DNA of 5,519 nucleotides. Origin: Methanothrix sp. (GTDB taxonomy: Archaea; Halobacteriota; Methanosarcinia; Methanotrichales; Methanotrichaceae). How positions within the stretch are numbered: the first letter of the stretch is position 1; the number at the start of each line of letters is the position of its first letter. The DNA lies in contig JALNZQ010000181.1 in NCBI GenBank assembly GCA_023229165.1, positions 1 to 5,519 on the forward strand, in the 5' to 3' direction. Shown one piece after another: positions 1-4,459 of this stretch. Under the pieces are notes generated by a model. The model did not search any database. It saw only the letters and a list, made by a program, of their open reading frames with translations, and was not told the DNA's origin. The translations under genes and the position numbers were made by a program.

Positions 1-108
1 GGCATATCCGGAGATGAGGAAGATGATCATGAAGATGAGAAGCATCCAGGCGCAGATTCGGTTAATCTTGACGAGAAGTCGGCCAACCTTCAAACAAATT
101 CACCGTAA
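1..108 (+). CDS. possible 3' end of an acidic-tailed protein (partial)
   Basis: Frame 1 is open from the left edge to a TAA at 106-108 and encodes 35 residues with a strongly acidic stretch (GDEEDDHEDE at residues 4-13) followed by a polar tail ending in NSP. Acidic, disordered C-terminal tails are common, and the GAT/GAG/GAA codon run fits a real D/E-rich tail. Frame 2 is also open, to a TAG at 125-127, has more G/C in its third codon positions, and would give a basic methionine-rich peptide, so the frame choice is not secure. The start and main domain lie outside the window, so no function can be assigned. The stretch could also be non-coding. Confidence 0.35.
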   Translation, partial: GISGDEEDDHEDEKHPGADSVNLDEKSANLQTNSP

Positions 109-160
109 ATCCTATTGTATTGCGTAGTTATTAACTGATGGTACAGGTATATACGCAGGT

Positions 161-174
161 GAAAAGTTTATAAA
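161..174 (+). promoter_or_regulatory. TATA box with BRE-like element for the 226-residue secreted protein
   Basis: TTTATAAA at 167-174 is a near-ideal archaeal TATA box, preceded by the purine-rich GAAAAG at 161-166, which could be the TFB-recognition element. At the usual archaeal spacing, transcription would begin near 195-200 and leave a leader of about 60 nt before the TTG start at 258. A weaker TATA-like string, GGTATATAC, lies at 147-155. Confidence 0.55.
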
Positions 175-245
175 GGAGAAGGTTAAACAGGGTGGCGTTG
201 TAGGCAAATGACGAAAAACCTATCGCTGAAAAGTGGAAATAAATC

Positions 246-250
246 GGAGG
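246..250 (+). promoter_or_regulatory. Shine-Dalgarno site GGAGG that fixes a TTG start
   Basis: GGAGG lies exactly 7 nt before the TTG at 258-260. It matches the anti-Shine-Dalgarno end of archaeal 16S rRNA and is the main reason to accept TTG as the start. The encoded N-terminus that follows (Met-Asn-Lys-Lys, then a hydrophobic core) is a proper signal-peptide n-region, which agrees. Confidence 0.75.
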
Positions 251-257
251 CATATTA

Positions 258-938
258 TTGAATAAGAAAAGCATTATTCTTTCTCTGCTGCTTGTATCCC
301 TCTTCACCGGCCTGTCCCTGGGGCAGACCGACAACAATACGAGTATTACGGAGACCATTTCGACAAATGAAAGTATCCCGGTGAACGAGACGGCTGCGGC
401 CAATGCAACACAGACGGGTACTGGTCCCAATCTCAACTACATCTGGTCTTTTACAGGCATAGAGATCAGCCCCATTACCATGGTCCTCAATCAAGAAGGA
501 AGCGAGCTGTACGGCCAGGCCAAGTGTGAGCCCGAGGATGGAAAAGCCTGGAATGCCGACGTCGTGGGTTCCGTCACAGAAAACGAGGTAGAGCTGACAT
601 TGTCCGCTCTGAAGGACAAAGAGAGCATCACCACCAAGATGGCTGGAACCTATGCCAATGATACCATCAACGGCAACTTCACCCAGATCAGTGGTGGAAA
701 GAAAGTGGGCAGCGGCACCTTCAGCGCCATGTGGATCAGCCCGGATACATCCAGCTACTCCCCTGCCATCATCGAGGAGCCCAAAGTTGAGACTCCGGCC
801 CCTGTCGTTGTTGAAAACACGGCTGCCTCGAACGCATCTGCAGAGACGGCAAATCCGGCCTCAAGATTCGTTGACATTCACCAGTACGCGGATAAGATCC
901 AGACCGGAGTCGGAGATATCAGCGGGATACCCATCTAA
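258..938 (+). CDS. secreted, sequon-rich protein of unknown function
   Basis: This 226-residue protein starts at TTG behind a strong ribosome binding site. Residues 1-22 form a signal peptide: basic MNKK, a leucine-rich core, and a likely cleavage after SLG. Residues 24-56 are a low-complexity Thr/Asn/Ala/Glu linker. Residues 59-160 look like a compact beta-rich domain with alternating hydrophobic positions and regularly placed glycines (WSFTG, LYGQ, VVGSV, MAGTY, INGNF, GSGTF). Residues 165-200 are a Pro/Ala/Val/Glu linker, followed by a short tail ending in GIPI. Sequons occur at N26, N27, N37, N43, N49, N134, N140 and N192, so the mature protein is probably N-glycosylated outside the cell. 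There is one cysteine, C90, and no convincing lipobox. No transmembrane anchor is visible after the signal peptide. I do not recognise the family. It stands alone behind its own promoter and converges on the TPR gene. Confidence 0.85.
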   Translation: MNKKSIILSLLLVSLFTGLSLGQTDNNTSITETISTNESIPVNETAAANATQTGTGPNLNYIWSFTGIEISPITMVLNQEGSELYGQAKCEPEDGKAWNADVVGSVTENEVELTLSALKDKESITTKMAGTYANDTINGNFTQISGGKKVGSGTFSAMWISPDTSSYSPAIIEEPKVETPAPVVVENTAASNASAETANPASRFVDIHQYADKIQTGVGDISGIPI

Positions 939-970
939 ATGAATGTATTAGAATGGATCTTTGTTGTGTC

Positions 971-998
971 GTAAGGGTACAATCGTAACGGTACATTA
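971..998. repeat. two tandem copies of a 14-bp unit
   Basis: GTAAGGGTACAATC (971-984) is followed directly by GTAACGGTACATTA (985-998). The first 11 positions match at 10. It lies in the gap between two convergent genes, just left of the large hairpin. Two copies are too few to call a functional array; it could be chance or a remnant of a larger intergenic repeat. Confidence 0.4.
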
Positions 999-1001
999 AC
1001 A

Positions 1002-1066
1002 GGTCACGTCTTTGTGCGCTTTGTGAAACTTGCAAGAAAGTTCACAAAGCACCCACAAAGGTGATC
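1002..1066. repeat. long imperfect inverted repeat between convergent genes, possible bidirectional terminator
   Basis: The left arm contains CTTTGTG twice (1010-1016 and 1019-1025). The right arm contains its complement CACAAAG twice (1043-1049 and 1054-1060). The inner stem pairs CTTTGTGAAACTT (1019-1031) with AAGTTCACAAAG (1038-1049), with one bulged A and a 6-nt loop. The outer stem pairs the second heptamers, and GGTCAC (1002-1007) can continue with GTGATC (1061-1066) using a G-U pair. It sits 63 bp after the stop of the + gene and 7 bp after the stop of the minus gene, so it could end or protect both transcripts. No clear T-run follows on either side, so factor-independent termination is not proven. 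It could instead be a dispersed genomic repeat. Confidence 0.7.
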
Positions 1067-1073
1067 AGGAGAT

Positions 1074-1541
1074 CTAGACCAATAGGATCGGATCCTTACA
1101 GGCGCAGGAGTGCGAACGGCCCATTACGATATCCGTATCGACACTTCTTCTTACCAGTGCCTTTTGATAGGATGGATCGATCTGGGTGGCTCTCTTGTAT
1201 GCCTGGACGGCTGTGTAGTAGTACCCCTTATAGTCATAAATCACACCCATGTTGTACCAAGCCTCGGCATAAGACTCATTGATGGCCACTGCATTCCCAA
1301 AAGACTGGAGTGCCTCGTCGTACCTTCCTAAAAGGCCCTCATCAATTCCTTTATTGTTCCAGGCCTCGAAATCATTTGGGTCCAGCTCGAGAGCCCTATT
1401 GTAGGCCTGCAGGGAATCATTGATTCTATCCTGATTGTAAAGATCAAGCCCCTCCATAAACCAGTAGGTAGAGGTTTCATTTGCTCCGGCACAGGCTGGC
1501 ACCATGAAAGCCAAAATCAGCGCAAAGGTGACCAGCACCAA
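1074..1541 (-). CDS. secreted tetratricopeptide-repeat (TPR) protein
   Basis: Counted from the TTG at 1541, the first canonical in-frame start, this is 155 residues. Three 34-residue TPR units follow one another at about residues 24-57, 58-91 and 92-125, each with the W/Y-G/L-Y-A-P pattern (for example AWNNKG...YDEALQSF and AWYNMG...YYTAVQAY). TPRs form helical hairpins that bind other proteins. A signal peptide precedes them (hydrophobic LVTFALILAFMVPACAGA), and sequons at N21, N41 and N88 suggest export and glycosylation. VPAC is at best a weak lipobox. From TTG the signal peptide lacks basic residues. The in-frame sequence upstream supplies them, and the only good ribosome binding site points to an ACG at 1566-1568, which would give 164 residues. 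After the third TPR the tail is short, with two close cysteines (SCACKD), and ends in LLV. Its partner is unknown. It lies downstream of pscS in the same direction, but a functional link is unlikely. Confidence 0.85.
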   Translation of the reverse strand: MVLVTFALILAFMVPACAGANETSTYWFMEGLDLYNQDRINDSLQAYNRALELDPNDFEAWNNKGIDEGLLGRYDEALQSFGNAVAINESYAEAWYNMGVIYDYKGYYYTAVQAYKRATQIDPSYQKALVRRSVDTDIVMGRSHSCACKDPILLV

Positions 1542-1565
1542 GGAGACATATCGCGAACTGCAATT

Positions 1566-1580
1566 CGTTTTTCTTCCTCC
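1566..1580 (-). promoter_or_regulatory. Shine-Dalgarno site followed by an ACG in start position, upstream of the TPR gene
   Basis: On the minus strand GGAGG (1580-1576) is followed by 7 nt and then ACG (1568-1566). This is the same spacing as between GGAGG and the TTG start at 258. The ACG is in frame with the TPR protein. Starting there gives Met-Asn-Cys-Ser-Ser-Arg-Tyr before the hydrophobic core, a normal positively charged signal-peptide start. No ATG, GTG or TTG occurs in frame between the TGA at 1584-1586 and the TTG at 1541. Either ACG is used as a near-cognate start, ATG has mutated to ACG, there is a base-call error, or TTG is used with poor signals. Confidence 0.55.
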
Positions 1581-1604
1581 AGATCAGCTTATTTAATCTC
1601 GTGT

Positions 1605-1614
1605 AATGATAAAG
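1605..1614 (-). promoter_or_regulatory. weak TATA-like element for the TPR gene
   Basis: On the minus strand CTTTATCATT (1614-1605) lies about 40 nt before the ACG/GGAGG start region and would place transcription near 1585. The gap between the pscS stop and the TPR start region is only about 60-90 bp, so read-through from pscS is an alternative. A second AT-rich string, GATTAAATAAG (1596-1586), is also possible. Confidence 0.25.
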
Positions 1615-1630
1615 CTTCTGCATACTTTTT

Positions 1631-2776
1631 TCATGCCTTGCCATAAGTTTCTATGATCTCACCAAACGCCTGCAATACCTTCTCCAGCTCCACTATGGCA
1701 AGACCGTAGGTGGAGAGCTTGAACTGGCGAGTGAGGCCCGGCTTGATGCCGCAGATGCCGCGTTCCTTTAGGTCCCGGTAAAGGAAATAGCGCCCTTTCT
1801 TTGCCGTCAAGGATATTTGATAGAGGTTTTCCGCTATAAAGAACATCAGATCGTGGTTATGGGGCCTCTCCCCCATCTGTCTCATGCCCAGCTTCTCCAT
1901 CTCTGCCGAAAACCAGCGAGCTTTCTCCACTTCTTCCGGCCAACGACGCACACGCTCTACAACTGCCGGAAAAGACGCCATCAGCGTCAAGAGAGGAGCG
2001 CCGCGCACAGTGCAGCCCAAGAGCTCAACCTCTTTGTTCTTCTTGGTGGAAGAGAGCCTAAAAATGGCCTTCGCATACTCCTCCGAGGCTCCTAAAACGC
2101 CCACGGGCCCGGAGGCGGCCATGGACTTGTGGCCACTGCCTACGACTATGTCCACCCCCATTTTCTGTGCATTCACGGGCATCCGGCCTACGGCGTAAGC
2201 CCCGTTGAGAAGAAAGGGCACGCTGTAGTCATGGCAGGCGTCTGCTATGGCCACTACATCAGGAAGGTTTCCGTAATTTCCGTCCGGGTAGGTCAGGACG
2301 GCCAAACTCACATTTCCCTTCTGCTCATAAGCCCGCTCGATGGCCTGTATGTAGCCCTCTGCAGAAATGGCATAGTCGGGCTCTTTGCTGGAGGGCGCAT
2401 ACTCTATCTTCAAGCCCGCCCTCTCAGCCGCTAAAATCGTGGTATAATGGGCATTTGCGTCCATTACCACAAAGTCGCCCTTCTCGCAAAGGGCATGCAT
2501 GGCGGCAAACTTTCCCTCGCGTGCTCCATGGGTGACGCGCACCTCATCCGTGCCCAGGAATTCAGGAAGAACGCCATGCACGAACTCCTCGACTGGTGGA
2601 GTCTTGATGAGATCCAGCCTTCCGGCGCAAAAGTCGCAGACAGAGTAACCATCTCCCCATTCCATCAAAGCAGCACGCGCCGGCTGCGTCAGAATCCCGC
2701 CCCGCTGCAGTGGGTCTATGTTGATCTCTGCGATATCCCTCTTAAGGTTGCAAAACTTCTCCAGATTATCCAGCAT
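1631..2776 (-). CDS. pscS: O-phosphoseryl-tRNA:Cys-tRNA synthase (SepCysS)
   Basis: This enzyme converts O-phosphoseryl-tRNA(Cys), made by SepRS, into Cys-tRNA(Cys) using a sulfur donor and PLP; it is the second step of the tRNA-dependent cysteine pathway of methanogens and acts in the cytoplasm. The 381-residue length is typical. The N-terminal INIDPLQRGGILT (about 18-30) and GDGYSVCDFCAGR are family hallmarks. C47, C50 and C255 (in ELLGCTVRGA) correspond to the three essential persulfide-handling cysteines; their spacing of 3 and 205 residues equals that of C64/C67/C272 in the Methanocaldococcus jannaschii enzyme. K217 in GSGHKSMA is the PLP-binding lysine. NYGNLPD, NGAYAVGRMP, TLMASFP and GIKPGLTRQFKLST are further conserved blocks. 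No key residue is missing. The ATG at 2776 is preceded by GGTGA at 6 nt. Its usual partner SepRS (sepS) is not in the window. It is divergent from the phosphodiesterase gene and upstream of the TPR gene. Confidence 0.97.
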   Translation of the reverse strand: MLDNLEKFCNLKRDIAEINIDPLQRGGILTQPARAALMEWGDGYSVCDFCAGRLDLIKTPPVEEFVHGVLPEFLGTDEVRVTHGAREGKFAAMHALCEKGDFVVMDANAHYTTILAAERAGLKIEYAPSSKEPDYAISAEGYIQAIERAYEQKGNVSLAVLTYPDGNYGNLPDVVAIADACHDYSVPFLLNGAYAVGRMPVNAQKMGVDIVVGSGHKSMAASGPVGVLGASEEYAKAIFRLSSTKKNKEVELLGCTVRGAPLLTLMASFPAVVERVRRWPEEVEKARWFSAEMEKLGMRQMGERPHNHDLMFFIAENLYQISLTAKKGRYFLYRDLKERGICGIKPGLTRQFKLSTYGLAIVELEKVLQAFGEIIETYGKA

Positions 2777-2782
2777 TAGGGT

Positions 2783-2787
2783 TCACC
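2783..2787 (-). promoter_or_regulatory. Shine-Dalgarno site of pscS
   Basis: On the minus strand GGTGA (2787-2783) lies 6 nt before the ATG at 2776-2774. It matches the GGTGA half of the archaeal GGAGGTGA consensus and supports this ATG as the start. Confidence 0.6.
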
Positions 2788-2800
2788 CCTGTCTCTCTAG

Positions 2801-2808
2801 AAGTATAA
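2801..2808 (+). promoter_or_regulatory. candidate TATA box for the phosphodiesterase gene
   Basis: AAGTATAA at 2801-2808 would place + strand transcription near 2831, leaving a leader of about 30 nt before the ATG at 2863. The alternative, the AT-rich string at 2836-2845, is only about 23 nt from that ATG and would cut into the start codon at normal spacing. The match is short, so this is tentative. Confidence 0.3.
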
Positions 2809-2835
2809 CCCTTTGCCAGCGTTGTGCAAAAATGG

Positions 2836-2845
2836 ATATATTTTA
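2836..2845 (-). promoter_or_regulatory. candidate TATA box for pscS
   Basis: The minus strand reads TAAAATATAT (2845-2836), a good archaeal TATA box. It would start transcription near 2814 and leave a leader of about 38 nt that contains the GGTGA ribosome binding site. It lies inside the presumed + strand leader of the divergent gene. Confidence 0.4.
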
Positions 2846-2862
2846 CAGTCGTCTTCAGGTTA

Positions 2863-3801
2863 ATGGCTTTAGTCATAGGTCACCGGGCAGCAGCGGCCAG
2901 AGCTGCGGAGAACACCCTGACGGGCATCAGGGCTGTCGCTTTGTGCAAAGCCGACTATGTGGCGCTGGATGTAAGGCTCTCTCGCGACGGCGAACTGGTT
3001 TTGATGCATGATGAACGCGTGGACAGAACCACCAATGGCAACGGCCTGGTTGGAGATCTCAGTCTGGAGGAGCTAAAAGCCCTGCAGGTTGGATGCGGCG
3101 CCGGCCAGTGCATGGACTGCCTGAGAATCGCAACACTAAAAGAGGCCCTTTCTCTGGCCGGGGAGCTTGGCCTGGGCCTGGTGGTGGAGATGAGAGAAGA
3201 GGGCCTGGAAGGACTGGTGGCCGAAGCTCTCTCTGGCAAAAAATGCATCGTGACCTCCTTTTATCATAGCAGCCTGCGCGAATTATCGGACATTTCGGAT
3301 CTCAAGACAGGCATCATCATCTCATCGTTGCCAATAAATCCTGTGCAGCTGGCCATTTTGGCGAAAGCGACGGCCATTTTTCCGAAGCGAGTCAATGCCA
3401 GGCTCTTCAAGGAGGCGCATCAGCAGGGGATAGCGGTCTACCCCTGGACTGTCAATAGCAAAGAAGAGGCGAGCTGGCTTTTTCGGCTGGGGGCCGATGG
3501 ACTGGTAACCGATGATCCGTGCCTGATCCGGGAGGTAGCAGACCAGCCGCTGCAGGCCACAGGCAAAGAAAATTGCCAGTATTATCCCTGCCACCACTTC
3601 CCTGATCAGGACTGCACGCACTGCTTCTGCCCCTTATATCCATGCAAGGATGAAGAGCTTGGCAAGTATGTAAGAACAAAAAAAGGAAAGAGGTTTTGGA
3701 GCTGCGTGAACTGCCGGCTGGTGCACCGCAAAGCTGTGGCCGCATACCTAGTAGAGCACCCGCAAGCGACCACAGCCGAACTGAAGACCCTGCAAGACTG
3801 A
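2863..3801 (+). CDS. glycerophosphodiester phosphodiesterase-like protein with C-terminal cysteine-rich (PF04071-type) domain
   Basis: This 312-residue protein has two parts. Residues 3-225 are a GDPD TIM-barrel domain: IGHRAAAARAAENT with H7, R8, E16 and N17; LDVRLSRDG with D36; MHDERVDRTTNG with catalytic H49; VVEM with E109; and the late YPWTVN and GADGLVTDDP blocks. Family members hydrolyse glycerophosphodiesters to an alcohol and glycerol phosphate using a divalent metal. The expected metal ligand Glu, two residues before D36, is Ala34 here, so catalysis may be altered. Residues 238-300 form a cysteine-rich domain like PF04071/COG2158: C238, C243-HH, C251, C254, C256, C261, C281, C284 and H288, with the typical CxYYPCH, CTHCFCPLYPC and CxxCxxVH blocks. 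A domain of this type is fused to the cobalamin enzyme CobD in Methanosarcina mazei. The start is ATG 2863, because the HR motif then falls at residue 7 as usual; a GTG at 2824 would add 13 residues outside the family. There is no signal peptide, so it is probably cytoplasmic. Its substrate is unknown. Confidence 0.9.
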   Translation: MALVIGHRAAAARAAENTLTGIRAVALCKADYVALDVRLSRDGELVLMHDERVDRTTNGNGLVGDLSLEELKALQVGCGAGQCMDCLRIATLKEALSLAGELGLGLVVEMREEGLEGLVAEALSGKKCIVTSFYHSSLRELSDISDLKTGIIISSLPINPVQLAILAKATAIFPKRVNARLFKEAHQQGIAVYPWTVNSKEEASWLFRLGADGLVTDDPCLIREVADQPLQATGKENCQYYPCHHFPDQDCTHCFCPLYPCKDEELGKYVRTKKGKRFWSCVNCRLVHRKAVAAYLVEHPQATTAELKTLQD

Positions 3802-3885
3802 AAAACGATATCACCGGAAAATGAAATGCTTCCGAATTATTATCTATTGCCGATTATCCGTTGCCCGGAAATGACCTTAACCGAC

Positions 3886-3900
3886 GGAAAGCTTTATGGA
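3886..3900 (+). promoter_or_regulatory. TATA box for the three-motif secreted protein, near-leaderless
   Basis: GGAAAGCTTTATGGA contains a TATA-like CTTTATGG (3892-3899) after a purine-rich BRE-like GGAAA. At usual spacing transcription would start around 3921-3925, at or just before the ATG at 3925. No good Shine-Dalgarno lies close to that ATG; GAGGG at 3906-3910 is 14 nt away. Leaderless translation is therefore likely. Confidence 0.4.
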
Positions 3901-3924
3901 TACCTGAGGGATAATGCAAACCCC

Positions 3925-4389
3925 ATGAGACATATTATACTTGTGCTAATTGCTCTGGTGGCTCTCGGTGGGATGATGCCCACTATTATGGCAGTGCAGA
4001 AATTAAATGATAGCCTCGATGCTATGGCCGAACCGGCTGATAGCGCCCTGTTGACCACACCATCTATGGCCGCCTTCCTCAATGATAGCTGGACGCCGAG
4101 CACCTTCGTAGCTCCGCTGGCAAGCCAGGCCACTGGGGTGCAGAGGAACATGACTCGCAACAACACCACCCTGAATAGCTCCAACTATGCCATTTATGAT
4201 TTCCTGAAAGACAATTACACCTCACCCGCGGCTTCATCTCCAATCTACACTGCCAGCGCAGCAGGAAAGGATAAGACGGTAGCCTGGACAGGCGAGAGCA
4301 TCTATCAGTTCTTGAATGATGCATGGGCTCCATCCACACCTGTAGAGACATACGAGCAGACTCACTACAAGCAGCACCAGATGAACTGA
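3925..4389 (+). CDS. small secreted protein with three F-L-N-D-x-W-like motifs, unknown function
   Basis: Starting at ATG 3925 this is 154 residues. Residues 1-23 are a signal peptide (Met-Arg-His, then a hydrophobic core ILVLIALVALGG, ending near IMA). The mature part is low in complexity, rich in Ser/Thr/Asn/Ala/Pro, and free of cysteine. Three related motifs recur: MAAFLNDSWTPST (48-60), IYDFLKDNYTSPA (90-102) and IYQFLNDAWAPST (126-138). Their FL positions are 42 and 36 residues apart. Sequons occur at N28, N53, N75, N79, N80, N84 and N97, so it is probably N-glycosylated outside the cell. No membrane anchor follows the signal peptide. An ATG at 3826 in the same frame would add 33 residues before the signal peptide and is unlikely. 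I do not recognise the family. It has its own promoter candidate 123 bp after the phosphodiesterase gene and ends at a terminator. Confidence 0.85.
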   Translation: MRHIILVLIALVALGGMMPTIMAVQKLNDSLDAMAEPADSALLTTPSMAAFLNDSWTPSTFVAPLASQATGVQRNMTRNNTTLNSSNYAIYDFLKDNYTSPAASSPIYTASAAGKDKTVAWTGESIYQFLNDAWAPSTPVETYEQTHYKQHQMN

Positions 4390-4406
4390 GATCAATTAGA
4401 TTCGCA

Positions 4407-4447
4407 TGACAGGTGTCTCTTTGGCAGCCTGTCAAACCCATTCTTTT
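4407..4447 (+). terminator. hairpin and T-rich terminator after the three-motif protein
   Basis: TGACAGG (4407-4413) pairs perfectly with CCTGTCA (4428-4434), a 7-bp stem with a 14-nt loop, followed within a few bases by TTCTTTTT (4441-4448). It begins 18 bp after the stop at 4389. Archaeal terminators mainly need the T-run, which is on the + strand. On the minus strand no matching T-run follows the hairpin, so it probably serves only the + gene. Confidence 0.6.
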
Positions 4448-4459
4448 TGACCCGGGTTT

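Noticed and set aside
109..257. A tRNA, riboswitch or small RNA in the leader before the first secreted protein
   Set aside because: No T-loop GTTCRA motif, cloverleaf or strong stem was found; only a TATA box and ribosome binding site are supported.
131..494. Minus-strand open frames (131-436 and 255-494) opposite the first secreted protein
   Set aside because: They run over the TATA box, ribosome binding site and signal peptide of the + gene, have no family resemblance, and lack ribosome binding sites.
1817..2779. Several + strand open frames of about 90-110 codons opposite pscS
   Set aside because: They overlap a complete, fully conserved enzyme gene on the other strand and look like antisense shadows.
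2824..2862. GTG at 2824 as the start of the phosphodiesterase
   Set aside because: It would add 13 residues that lie outside the family, covers the AT-rich promoter, and lacks a ribosome binding site; ATG 2863 puts the HR motif at the usual place.
3826..3924. ATG at 3826 as the start of the small secreted protein
   Set aside because: It would bury the signal peptide 33 residues inside and read through the likely TATA box at 3892-3899.
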